A stretch of DNA of 8,270 nucleotides from Synergistaceae bacterium (GTDB lineage: Bacteria; Synergistota; Synergistia; Synergistales; Aminobacteriaceae). Of the stretch, positions 1 through 6,512 are shown one piece after another (position 1 is the first letter of the stretch; the number at the start of each line of letters is the position of its first letter). The position numbers and the translations under genes were made by a program. The notes under the pieces were generated by a model. The model ran no database searches. It saw only the letters and a list, made by a program, of their open reading frames with translations, and was not told the origin of the DNA. The stretch lies in contig JAFTBT010000095.1 in the NCBI GenBank assembly GCA_017455085.1, positions 1-8,270 of the forward strand, written 5' to 3'.

Positions 1-144
1 CCAAGTGTTGACCCTGACCCCAGTGTTGACCCGGATACACCTACGAGCAATCCGGGCTCACCCGGCAGCGGATGTGATGCGTTCAGTTTGGGGCTTGTTG
101 GTCTCATGGGAATAGCACTCTTCACACTGAAGAAGTCCCGCTAA
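1..144 (+). CDS. C-terminus of a Synerg-CTERM surface protein (5' partial)
   Basis: Only the last 47 residues lie in the window; the frame is open from base 1 to the TAA at 142-144. They begin with a Pro/Asp-rich linker containing two tandem SVDPD units (bases 4-21 and 22-39), then a Gly/Ser/Pro stretch, the motif SGCDAFS, about 15 hydrophobic residues and the basic tail KKSR. This tripartite layout matches the Synerg-CTERM sorting signal, which is restricted to Synergistota and thought to direct exported proteins to a processing enzyme at the envelope. The catalytic or binding part of the protein is outside the window, so its function cannot be stated. The linker presumably spans the cell wall. 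A strong terminator follows 33 bases after the stop, so this gene ends its transcription unit. Frame and stop are seen directly; the sorting role is family knowledge. Confidence 0.8.
   Translation, partial: PSVDPDPSVDPDTPTSNPGSPGSGCDAFSLGLVGLMGIALFTLKKSR
4..39 (+). repeat. 18-bp tandem repeat in the linker
   Basis: Two 18-base units (4-21 and 22-39) match at 14 of 18 positions and each encodes Ser-Val-Asp-Pro-Asp plus one residue. The array may continue upstream of the window. Such units are common in the spacer that precedes a membrane-sorting tail, and copy number can change by slippage. Confidence 0.65.
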
Positions 145-177
145 AATATTTCCTACAAAATTATCCGCAACACCAAG

Positions 178-206
178 AAGGGGGCGTAACTGCTCCCCTT
201 TTTTTT
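178..206 (+). terminator. Rho-independent terminator after the CTERM gene
   Basis: The left arm is AAGGGGGC (178-185), the loop is GTAACT, and the right arm is GCTCCCCTT (192-200). Eight pairs form with one bulged T. A run of eight T follows at 199-206. It lies 33 bases after the stop of the CTERM gene and is oriented to end its transcript. It also isolates the decayed gene downstream. Confidence 0.9.
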
Positions 207-219
207 GTGTGGGGGGTAA

Positions 220-682
220 CTTTCTGGGAATGTGTATTACCCTGAATCGTACCTGTGCGGCTATAACTTCAAGGCCTGGATTCTTAGTGACGGCGGAATA
301 GCTACAGAAAGCGGCGAAGTGGAATCATGCATTCCTGAGCCACAATCTGGCACTGACACCACAACACAATTCATGTTCAACATCAACAAAAGCTACATGG
401 ACTACGTGAACGGTACGGGGGTCGAGACAGTTGTACCAGCGATTTCGGGAGATGCTGTGCATGAGTAGATAGCCGACAGCGTGGAGATTACCAGCGAGGA
501 CATTTCGGGAAACACCAGCAGAGATATTATCCTCCTGACCCTAAAGCGATGAGGTGAACCCTGACGATCCGATAAGTGGAGAGCCGGACAGCTATGGCAG
601 CGGATGCGATTCACTGGCTGGGAGTTTTGCGTTACTTGGCCTTGTGTTGATGGCATTCTTGAGGCTGAGAAAGAACATGTAG
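220..682 (+). pseudogene. Decayed Synerg-CTERM surface protein remnant
   Basis: The frame is open from 220 to a TAG at 466-468. Across that stop the same frame continues with comparable composition (IADSVEITSEDISGN...) to about base 541. Reading must then shift by one base near the AAA at 543-545, after which the +2 frame gives a Pro/Asp linker (NPDDPISGEPDS), the motif GSGCDSLAG, a hydrophobic helix and the basic tail RLRKNM, stopping at 680-682. That end is a second Synerg-CTERM-type tail, clearly related to the tail at 1-144 (shared GGCAGCGGATG core at 64-74 and 596-606). There is no signal peptide, no convincing start and no Shine-Dalgarno, so the N-terminal part is lost. One amber stop, one frameshift and the missing 5' end make expression unlikely. 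The 683-810 stretch downstream shows no further coding similarity that I can support. Confidence 0.75.
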
Positions 683-810
683 CTGCATTTGTGGGAGTTT
701 TTGCGGGAATAGCATCGCTCCTCATAAGGGAACACAGGTAAACTTTTCTCGTCAGCTATCATAACTGAGGGAATACAGCTCTTCAACAATAAAGGGAGAG
801 TCTAAAAATC

Positions 811-1524
811 TCACCTCACTTTTTCGCCGTTCATCTCGCATACTCTCCACCCAGAATCACCAGTAACTCCGCTCTTCCGTGAGAACTTAATATCATACGT
901 CATCTTGATCTTGTACCTCTTATCGCCGGAAATCACACGTCCAGTCTCATCGTCAGTAATGTACGACAATATTTTTGCCACAAGATATATGCTTAGGTAG
1001 TCTACACCGTCTTTCTCCTTCGCGTCGCATAAACTACAACACTTAATCTTTATCTGTTCGGTGTGGTCGGTCTGGTGCTTCTGCTTGAACGGATACAGTA
1101 CTTCCTCCATTTGCGTGAAAAACTCTTCCGTCATGGAGTCCCTCAGCGGGCTTATGTCCTTGTTCTGCCACACTGTTTGCATGTCGCAGTACAGACCCTC
1201 CACGTATTTCTCGAAAGCCTCACGGTCAAAATCAGGATGAGCCGCACAATATTTCGCTACCCTCCGCCGGCTGAGTACAGTATCAACACCAAGATACACA
1301 ATCCCTCCCGCAATAATCACCAGCAGCGAACATCCTATCATTGCCATCGCTACGTAAAACTTGTACTCTACGCTTCCTTCTGTGATGTTATGTGATGTAC
1401 CGTGCCTGCTGCGTGACGAAGACCTCGAACTCCTCCCGGAGAACCCACCGAAATCTGCACTTGCGCTCACAGCTACCAACAGAATCACAGAGAGTACTAC
1501 TCCTGCAAAAACTTTCCGCCTCAT
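811..1524 (-). CDS. Tim44-like domain protein, secreted or membrane-anchored
   Basis: This is a 237-residue protein. Residues 1-23 form a signal peptide (basic MRRK start, hydrophobic core, plausible Ala-Ser-Ala cleavage site). Residues 26-42 are a Gly/Ser/Arg low-complexity stretch, and 55-78 are a transmembrane helix followed by a basic RRR stop-transfer. From about 97 onward the sequence PDFDREAFEKYVEGLYCDMQ and the NKDISPLRDSMTEEFF block fit the bacterial Tim44-like (NTF2-fold) domain, ending with the usual Asp/Gly-Trp strand (SGWRVCE, 224-230). Bacterial members are poorly characterised; the fold often binds small molecules or assists membrane proteins. Cysteines 162, 163 and 166 form a CCxxC cluster, not a standard feature as far as I know. 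The start is preceded by AAAGGA, but about 15 bases away, which is long. It is divergent from the phosphatase unit. No clear terminator was found in 683-810. Assignment to the fold is good; the biological role is unknown. Confidence 0.8.
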   Translation of the reverse strand: MRRKVFAGVVLSVILLVAVSASADFGGFSGRSSRSSSRSRHGTSHNITEGSVEYKFYVAMAMIGCSLLVIIAGGIVYLGVDTVLSRRRVAKYCAAHPDFDREAFEKYVEGLYCDMQTVWQNKDISPLRDSMTEEFFTQMEEVLYPFKQKHQTDHTEQIKIKCCSLCDAKEKDGVDYLSIYLVAKILSYITDDETGRVISGDKRYKIKMTYDIKFSRKSGVTGDSGWRVCEMNGEKVR

Positions 1525-1562
1525 GATATTTACTGCATTCCTTTCGGGAAAGAATCATAGAG

Positions 1563-1571
1563 TGCTATAAT
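1563..1571 (+). promoter_or_regulatory. Extended -10 promoter for the small ORF/phosphatase unit
   Basis: TGCTATAAT at 1563-1571 is a perfect TATAAT with the TGn extension. The region 16-17 bases upstream has no good -35, as is common for extended -10 promoters. Predicted initiation near 1578 would leave a leader of about 55 bases before the ATG at 1633. The same 12 bases (TGCTATAATCAC) occur at the MATE promoter. Confidence 0.5.
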
Positions 1572-1596
1572 CACTAAATCATTCTATCATTATCAA
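1567..1596 (-). promoter_or_regulatory. Possible promoter of the Tim44-domain gene
   Basis: Read on the minus strand, TTGATA (1591-1596) stands 18 bases before GATTAT (1567-1572), about 42 bases upstream of the gene start. The -10 match is only 4 of 6. It overlaps the plus-strand -10 of the divergent unit, so the two promoters could compete. This is a motif reading only. Confidence 0.35.
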
Positions 1597-1614
1597 CTCA
1601 CATAAATTTTCACT

Positions 1615-1622
1615 GGAAGGAG
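1615..1622 (+). promoter_or_regulatory. Strong ribosome binding site of the small ORF
   Basis: GGAAGGAG ends 10 bases before the ATG at 1633. It is the only strong Shine-Dalgarno before the phosphatase gene, whose own candidate starts at 1745 and 1760 lack a well-placed one. It is the best evidence that the 45-codon ORF is translated. Confidence 0.7.
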
Positions 1623-1632
1623 CATTTTTCAC

Positions 1633-1770
1633 ATGGTACAAGGCTCTATGTCAGTTGTGATTTTGGTGATGGCTGTCATCTTGATAGTGCTGCTCATCTA
1701 CACAATGAAGTTTCACCCGTTCGCTGCACTGTATTGTTCGGGCTGTGCATACTCAGGACATGAATACTAA
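1633..1770 (+). CDS. Small single-pass membrane protein with CxxC motif
   Basis: This 45-residue ORF runs from ATG at 1633 to TAA at 1768-1770. Residues 7-24 (SVVILVMAVILIVLLIYT region) form one transmembrane helix. After it come a short basic/aromatic segment and the tail YCSGCAYSGHEY with a CxxC pair (Cys35, Cys38) and a His at 43. It has an excellent Shine-Dalgarno at 1615-1622 and lies downstream of an extended -10 promoter. It overlaps the phosphatase start by 11 bases (ATG 1760) or 26 bases (GTG 1745), which suggests translational coupling. I do not recognise a family. The cysteine/histidine tail could bind a metal or be redox-active, and the peptide could be a partner or sensor for the membrane phosphatase. 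Both ideas are inference from position and motif. It might instead serve only as a leader peptide. Confidence 0.6.
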   Translation: MVQGSMSVVILVMAVILIVLLIYTMKFHPFAALYCSGCAYSGHEY

Positions 1771-3538
1771 TATCGTTATCGACAAACATACGCCCAAGAA
1801 TAAGCGGGTTCTGGTGCAGTCTGCTGTGACCTTTGCTGTGCTCTTCGGCCTGTTCATAGCAATAAACTGCTTCTCAACATACGACAGCTTTTACAGTATA
1901 TATATCCCTGACCTGAAGGAAGACAGCGACAGAATAAAATCCTACGCTAGGAGTATCCTTCAGGAATATTCTTCTCTGTCGTGGCTTATGGATTACTGTC
2001 AGGAAAACTCCCAAAGCCTCGATGTCTCTCGCAAAACTCATAACCCAGAAAAATATGACTCACTACCTGCCGAGCTGCTCATACATAACAAAAATATCAC
2101 TCCTGAGCAGGCAAAAGCTCTCACTCCGGATCAGCAAAGACTCTTCGCAGAATTTTGCTACAGGGAAATACTCTCAAAACTGGACAGACTCAAGAATCAT
2201 CTGCAAATGCACAGCCTGTATATCGTCAAACCCCTTCCGGATAAAAACGCTTTCGTGTTTTACTACAAGGATTCCAACGAAGAAACACACGTTCTCGGTG
2301 ATATATTCCCGTTCGACATCACTAAGCACCCGCTAATTCAAGGCATGTACTCTTCAGGAAAAGCTCCGGCTGACTTCGAACACATCACCATCAAGGATTA
2401 CTATGCTACTCACAGGACAGAGCAGCTTGTGTATGACTATGAGCCCCTGACGGATAACGGGACAGTCTACGCTCATATTGCCGTGTCGCTTCTGGAGACA
2501 GACATACTGAAAGCCATACACCACGAACTTGCAGAAATAGAGGGCATAAATGTCTTATGCTTCATACTGCTCGGAATACTGTTACTGCTCGCAATATACA
2601 TGCAGGTCTTGAAGCCGCTATCTGGAGTCCAGCAGCATGTTAGGGAGTACACGGACAACAAGGACAGCACGTTTATGGTGAATGCTCTGCGAAAAATACA
2701 GTCCCGCAATGAGATCGGCAGACTCGTTGATGATCTCTCTTCTCTCGCAGTAGAACTCGACCACTACACTGCTGAGACCGCCAAACTCTCCGCAGAAAAA
2801 GCAAAACTAGACTCCGAACTCTCACTTGCCGCATCGATACAGCAGGACTCACTCCCTAACGATTTCTCCAACATCACAGGTTTCCAGCTCTTCACGTTCC
2901 TCAAGCCCGCTAAAGAAGTCGGCGGTGATCTGTATGATTTCTTCATGATTGATGACGACCACATTGTGCTTGCTGTCGGGGATGTCTCAGGCAAGGGAAT
3001 ATCTGCTGCACTGTTCATGATGAGGGTCAAAACTATGCTGAAGGATGCTGCATTGCTGACTCATGCTTCGCCGCTGGAGATCGTTACGAATATCAACACG
3101 CGCTTGTGTGAGGAGAATGATGCAATGATGTTCGTGACTCTGTGGCTGGGAATCATGACCATCTCCACAGGAGAAATTGTGTACGTGAACGCAGGCCATG
3201 AGTATCCGTTCATCAAGGACAGCAGCGGGAAATTTTCGGTTGACCAGTCCGCTCACTCGAAGCCGCTCGCGATAAACCCTAAAGCAAAATTCTCTGAAGG
3301 CCGGCTGACTCTGGGACATGGAGATACTTTGCTGGTCTACACTGACGGAGTCCCAGAAGCAAATAACGAAGCAAGTGAACTGTTCGGCATGGACAGGTTT
3401 GCGGATATACTGAACGAAAACGCAGACGGAACACCTCAGGAAATAGCATATGCATTACTTGAACGCCTTAAGGAATTTACAGGTGATGCACCGCAGTTCG
3501 ATGATATTACACTGTTATGTGTAAAATACACTTCATGA
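1760..3538 (+). CDS. Membrane-bound SpoIIE-type PP2C serine phosphatase
   Basis: The protein has 592 residues from the ATG at 1760; a GTG at 1745 would give 597, the numbering used here. Helix 1 (about 21-44) and helix 2 (267-287) flank an extracytoplasmic sensor region (45-266), probably Cache-like but not clearly assignable. A HAMP-type linker (about 288-342) and a coiled-coil segment (335-366, AETAKLSAEKAKLDSELS) lead to the SpoIIE/PP2C domain (367-597). Its metal-binding acidic positions are visible: GGDLYDF (Asp395), VGDVSGKG (Asp413), YTDGVPE (Asp534) and QFDDITLL (Asp586/587). Family members dephosphorylate anti-sigma-antagonist (STAS) proteins in partner switches, so an envelope signal likely sets a sigma factor or related target. 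No STAS or RsbW-type gene is present here. The start lacks its own Shine-Dalgarno and overlaps the small ORF, so expression is probably coupled to it. The mutase gene follows after 22 bases. Confidence 0.88.
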   Translation: MNTNIVIDKHTPKNKRVLVQSAVTFAVLFGLFIAINCFSTYDSFYSIYIPDLKEDSDRIKSYARSILQEYSSLSWLMDYCQENSQSLDVSRKTHNPEKYDSLPAELLIHNKNITPEQAKALTPDQQRLFAEFCYREILSKLDRLKNHLQMHSLYIVKPLPDKNAFVFYYKDSNEETHVLGDIFPFDITKHPLIQGMYSSGKAPADFEHITIKDYYATHRTEQLVYDYEPLTDNGTVYAHIAVSLLETDILKAIHHELAEIEGINVLCFILLGILLLLAIYMQVLKPLSGVQQHVREYTDNKDSTFMVNALRKIQSRNEIGRLVDDLSSLAVELDHYTAETAKLSAEKAKLDSELSLAASIQQDSLPNDFSNITGFQLFTFLKPAKEVGGDLYDFFMIDDDHIVLAVGDVSGKGISAALFMMRVKTMLKDAALLTHASPLEIVTNINTRLCEENDAMMFVTLWLGIMTISTGEIVYVNAGHEYPFIKDSSGKFSVDQSAHSKPLAINPKAKFSEGRLTLGHGDTLLVYTDGVPEANNEASELFGMDRFADILNENADGTPQEIAYALLERLKEFTGDAPQFDDITLLCVKYTS

Positions 3539-3545
3539 CACACAC

Positions 3546-3552
3546 AAGGAGG
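3546..3552 (+). promoter_or_regulatory. Ribosome binding site of the mutase gene
   Basis: AAGGAGG at 3546-3552, eight bases before the ATG at 3561, is a near-consensus Shine-Dalgarno. It fixes the mutase start and suggests efficient translation within a unit shared with the phosphatase. Confidence 0.85.
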
Positions 3553-3560
3553 CTACATAC

Positions 3561-4937
3561 ATGAACAAGAATATATTTCGCGAGTACGACATAAGAGGCC
3601 ACGCAGATAATGACCTCACGGACGAAACTGTCCGGCTCATCGGCCAAGCATATGCTACATGGCTCATCAGGAACGGCGTAACTTCCGGAGTCTCTCTCGG
3701 CGGTGACGCAAGGCTCTCAACTCCGCGCATAAAGGCCGCTATGACTCAGGGCATACTCTCCACAGGGCTTAACGTTGTCGACGTGGGACTCTTAACTACT
3801 CCGATGCTGTACTGGAGTCTGATTCACTTCGGGCATGAAGGCGGCGTGATGGTCACCGGCTCACACAACCCCTCCGACATGAACGGCCTCAAGCTCTGCT
3901 ACGGACACGGCACGCTCTGGGGCGATGAAGTCAGGCTCATCCACACGATAGCTGAGTCCGGAATTTTCGAGACCGGTCACGGGAAACTCACCACCGCAAA
4001 TATTGATGATGCATACCTGAAAATGTTAGTATCTCACTTCGCATTACCCTTCAGAAAAAAGTTCAAGGTCGTGTGCGACTCAGGCAATGGCTCAGCGGGA
4101 CTCACTGCACGCAAGTATTTCGAGATGTTAGGCTGTGAAGTGGTCTCACTCTTTGACGAACCGGACGGACATTTCCCGAATCATCACCCTGACCCGCAGA
4201 AGCGCGAGAACCTCCAGGCCCTCATTGCGAGAGTCTTGGCCGAAGGTGCGGACGTGGGATTTGCGTTCGACGGTGACGCTGACAGGCTCGGAGTCGTGGA
4301 CGATAAAGGCGGCGTGATCGCTGGAGACCGGTTGATGTCGCTGTACTGGTCGGAGATTCTGAAGGCACATCCCGGAGCTGCGGTGCTGGTTGAGCCGAAG
4401 TGCAGCATGATTCTTCCGGAGACAGCAGAGAAATTCGGAGGCAAGCCGTTTTTCTGGAAGTCCGGGCATTCGGTCATAAAGGCCAAGATGCGCGAAATGG
4501 GTGCAGTGTTCGCTGGGGAATACTCGGGGCATATGTTTTTCGCGGATGAATTTTTCGGGCATGATGACGCGTTTTATAGTGCAGGAAGAATCTTGCGGAT
4601 ACTCTCAGCCAGACAGTTGCCGCTCTCGAATCTCATGCGTGCATTCCCGGAATACCCTGCCACTGAAGAGATACGTATACCCTGCGCTGATGACGTGAAG
4701 TTCCAGACGGTAGACCGTATCACAGAAAAAGCTCGTGCAGAACATGAAGTCAGCGACATTGACGGAGTCAGAATCATCTACCCTGACGGATGGGGACTGA
4801 TTCGCGGGTCGAACACTCAGCCGGTGATAGTGATTCGCTGCGAGGGAAGGGATCAGAAAGCCTTAGAGGCCATTATGCAGGATGTGAAAGCAAGAGTCTT
4901 AGCTGAAGGACTCCCAAATTTCGAATGGACATTTTAG
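3561..4937 (+). CDS. manB: Phosphomannomutase/phosphoglucomutase
   Basis: This is a 458-residue cytoplasmic alpha-D-phosphohexomutase of normal family length. It interconverts hexose 6-phosphate and 1-phosphate (mannose and probably glucose), feeding GDP-mannose or other nucleotide sugars for surface polysaccharides. Visible landmarks, in order: FREYDIRG at 6-13, the phosphate-contact GGDARLS (47-53), the phosphoserine loop TGSHNPSDMNG (catalytic Ser101), the Mg-binding DGDADRLG (Asp237, 239, 241), the sugar-specificity motif GEYSGHMFF (319-327) and the C-terminal phosphate clamp RGSNTQP (415-421). The GEYSGH form is typical of the bifunctional PMM/PGM (AlgC/ManB) branch rather than GlmM, which has a different signature. 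All catalytic residues are intact. A strong Shine-Dalgarno precedes it, 22 bases after the phosphatase. An echo of its last ten codons lies 75 bases downstream. The symbol is by family similarity; the sugar preference is not proven. Confidence 0.9.
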   Translation: MNKNIFREYDIRGHADNDLTDETVRLIGQAYATWLIRNGVTSGVSLGGDARLSTPRIKAAMTQGILSTGLNVVDVGLLTTPMLYWSLIHFGHEGGVMVTGSHNPSDMNGLKLCYGHGTLWGDEVRLIHTIAESGIFETGHGKLTTANIDDAYLKMLVSHFALPFRKKFKVVCDSGNGSAGLTARKYFEMLGCEVVSLFDEPDGHFPNHHPDPQKRENLQALIARVLAEGADVGFAFDGDADRLGVVDDKGGVIAGDRLMSLYWSEILKAHPGAAVLVEPKCSMILPETAEKFGGKPFFWKSGHSVIKAKMREMGAVFAGEYSGHMFFADEFFGHDDAFYSAGRILRILSARQLPLSNLMRAFPEYPATEEIRIPCADDVKFQTVDRITEKARAEHEVSDIDGVRIIYPDGWGLIRGSNTQPVIVIRCEGRDQKALEAIMQDVKARVLAEGLPNFEWTF

Positions 4938-4979
4938 CTCTCACTCTACATACATGGGGACAATACTTTTTCCAAACAG

Positions 4980-5012
4980 GAAGGACTTCTAAAATGCGAA
5001 TGGATATTTTAG
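4980..5012 (+). repeat. In-frame echo of the mutase gene tail
   Basis: These 33 bases match the last 33 bases of the mutase gene (4905-4937) at 28 positions, and the offset is exactly 75, a multiple of three. Read in the parent frame they give EGLLKCEWIF followed by TAG; the true tail is EGLPNFEWTF and TAG. The intervening 42 bases (4938-4979) have no stop in that frame and no strong hairpin. It is probably a duplicated or displaced gene end, not a gene of its own. Confidence 0.7.
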
Positions 5013-5095
5013 TCTTCAACACTCTTTATTGATGTGAGCAATATATCCCCAAAAATGAGGGCGATACTTCACACAAAAGAAGGTAGATACTGTAA

Positions 5096-6034
5096 ATGAA
5101 TACTCTTAACGCAACAACACAGGCCAAACCACAGTACAGAGTCATCCTCACAGATCCGGAATTGCCCCTCACGACTCCGGAACATTCGCAGCTTGAGATC
5201 GGCTTCGGAAATGGCGAGTTCACAGTCCAGTACGCACAAGCTCATCCGAAAGTGATGCTCTACGGTGTGGAAATTTCTGGTGCGTGTGTCCTGAAATGCG
5301 CTCGGCGGGCTGCGGGACTCGACAACCTCAGAATCATCAACACTGACGCGAGATATATGCTGCGAGAACTTTTCCGTGATGAGTCTCTTGAGCGAATATA
5401 CATGCAGTTTCCGTGTCCGTGGTCGAAAACGTCTGACGCTCACCGGCGCGTGACTGCGAAGGATTTTGCGGACGGACTCGCTGCGGTGCTGAAGGCCGGG
5501 GGAGTGTTCGAGATGCTGACTGACGACGAGGCATATTCCCTTGAGGTGAAAAACGTACTTGGCCGTCATGATGCACTCACACTCACAAGCTACGAGGTCA
5601 ACCCAAAGCGTCCCATCACCACGAAATACGAGCGCAAGTGGCTGGACGAGGGCAAAAATATCTACAGGGTGCTATTCACGAAAACTCATGCATTCACGAT
5701 CGGGAGGCGGATCAGCGAGGACATGCACATAAAGATTCGGAACATGGCAGGCAGTCAGGAATTAGCTTCACTCCGGAACATCGAGGGCAAAGATGACTCA
5801 CACAAAGCCTTCTGGAAATTCGGGAGGTGTTTTCGTGAGGCTGACGGAGACACGTATTTGCTGGAGACGTTGACCAGTGATGACGAGTTCCGGCAGGATT
5901 TCTACATCATGGTGCTTCACAGAGACGGCGGGAGTCTTTTACGGCTCGACAAGACTGCTAAAGCATTCCTGACTCCTGCGGTGAGGGCAGCACTTTCTGA
6001 CGCAGCACACAGGCTGAATCATGAAGGAAGTTAG
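5096..6034 (+). CDS. trmB: tRNA (guanine-N7-)-methyltransferase, long form
   Basis: This is a 312-residue SAM-dependent methylase of the TrmB family, forming m7G46 in the tRNA variable loop. SAM motif I is LEIGFGNGEF (33-42), the acidic end of strand two is Glu59 in GVEIS, and Asp84 is in NTDA. The motif FPCPWSK (105-111) replaces the usual FPDPWxK. LTDDEAY (141-147) and the family C-terminal signature TTKYERKWLDEGKNIYRVLF (175-194) are well preserved. About 115 residues follow the methylase core, roughly 100 more than in E. coli; long TrmB forms are known in several deep lineages. The Asp-to-Cys change at 107 and the loss of the following Arg-His pair are discussed as a finding. GAAGG (5079-5083) lies 12 bases before the ATG. 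The gene overlaps rsmD by 14 bases, so the two are likely co-translated. Family assignment is firm; activity is inferred. Confidence 0.87.
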   Translation: MNTLNATTQAKPQYRVILTDPELPLTTPEHSQLEIGFGNGEFTVQYAQAHPKVMLYGVEISGACVLKCARRAAGLDNLRIINTDARYMLRELFRDESLERIYMQFPCPWSKTSDAHRRVTAKDFADGLAAVLKAGGVFEMLTDDEAYSLEVKNVLGRHDALTLTSYEVNPKRPITTKYERKWLDEGKNIYRVLFTKTHAFTIGRRISEDMHIKIRNMAGSQELASLRNIEGKDDSHKAFWKFGRCFREADGDTYLLETLTSDDEFRQDFYIMVLHRDGGSLLRLDKTAKAFLTPAVRAALSDAAHRLNHEGS

Positions 6035-6512
6035 ACCCACAAGCGGGCGTGTAGTCTCTGCACTGTTCAGCATACTCGGTGAAAGGGTTGACGGAGCGAA
6101 ATTCCTCGACCTTTTCGCCGGGACTGGGCGCGTAGGACTCGAAGCATTGCGGCGCGGAGCAGAGTCGTGTGTTTTCGTGGAGAGCGTGAAGTCTCGTGCT
6201 GAGGCGTTGCGGAAAGTTGCGGGCGATAGCGTGGTGTTGGGGCTTGAGGTTCGGCGTGGGGTTGCGTGGCTGACGAAGCGGGGGATGACGTTTGACGTGG
6301 TGTTTGCGGATCCGCCGTACGGTGCGGGATGGTGTGAGGAGTTGCCTGCTGTTGCGAACTTGAGGGGGCTGCTTTCGGAAGGGGCTGTGTTTGTGGTGGA
6401 ACACTCTGCGCGTGAGGAGCTGACTCTATCACAGAATCCGAACAACCTGTGTATAATTTCGGTGAGGGAATACGGCGAGACTTGCTTGACGTTTTTGCAG
6501 GCTCAAGAATGA
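6021..6512 (+). CDS. rsmD: 16S rRNA (guanine966-N2)-methyltransferase
   Basis: This is a 163-residue RsmD-family methylase acting on 16S rRNA of the small subunit. It opens with VRPTSGRVVSALFSIL, matching the family's RPTxxRVxEALFNIL segment, so the usual short N-terminal strand pair (RIIAGxxKGRxL) is absent. The SAM motif is FLDLFAGTGRVGLEAL (28-43), the acidic ribose contact is Glu54 in VFVES, and the catalytic ADPPYGAG starts at 96. The start lies inside trmB (14-base overlap) with only a weak Shine-Dalgarno (GGC or GGCTGAA), consistent with coupled translation. An upstream start in this frame is not evident, so the short N-terminus seems genuine. The codon use is unusual: in the 62 codons from 6231, 38 end in G and only four in C. 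Its stop is immediately followed by the transposase remnant on the other strand. Confidence 0.87.
   Translation: MKEVRPTSGRVVSALFSILGERVDGAKFLDLFAGTGRVGLEALRRGAESCVFVESVKSRAEALRKVAGDSVVLGLEVRRGVAWLTKRGMTFDVVFADPPYGAGWCEELPAVANLRGLLSEGAVFVVEHSAREELTLSQNPNNLCIISVREYGETCLTFLQAQE

Noticed and set aside
402..789. Two minus-strand open frames over the decayed CTERM gene
   Set aside because: No ribosome site or domain signature; they lie opposite the recognisable CTERM remnant and its flank.
741..830. Possible echo of the Tim44-gene tail (GAAAAAGT-like string at about 741-757)
   Set aside because: Only about ten bases resemble the gene end and the frame is not kept; this is within chance for A/T-rich strings, so it was not added to the tail-echo pattern.
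4938..5095. Promoter or riboswitch before trmB
   Set aside because: Partial motifs exist (TTGATG at 5029-5034) but no -10 at suitable spacing and no stable hairpin were found.
6067..6512. Long minus-strand open frame continuing from the transposase stub through rsmD
   Set aside because: The sequence there is Pro/Ser/Gln-rich shadow of G-rich rsmD codons on the other strand, whereas rsmD has full family motifs. Open shadow frames are expected with such codon bias.
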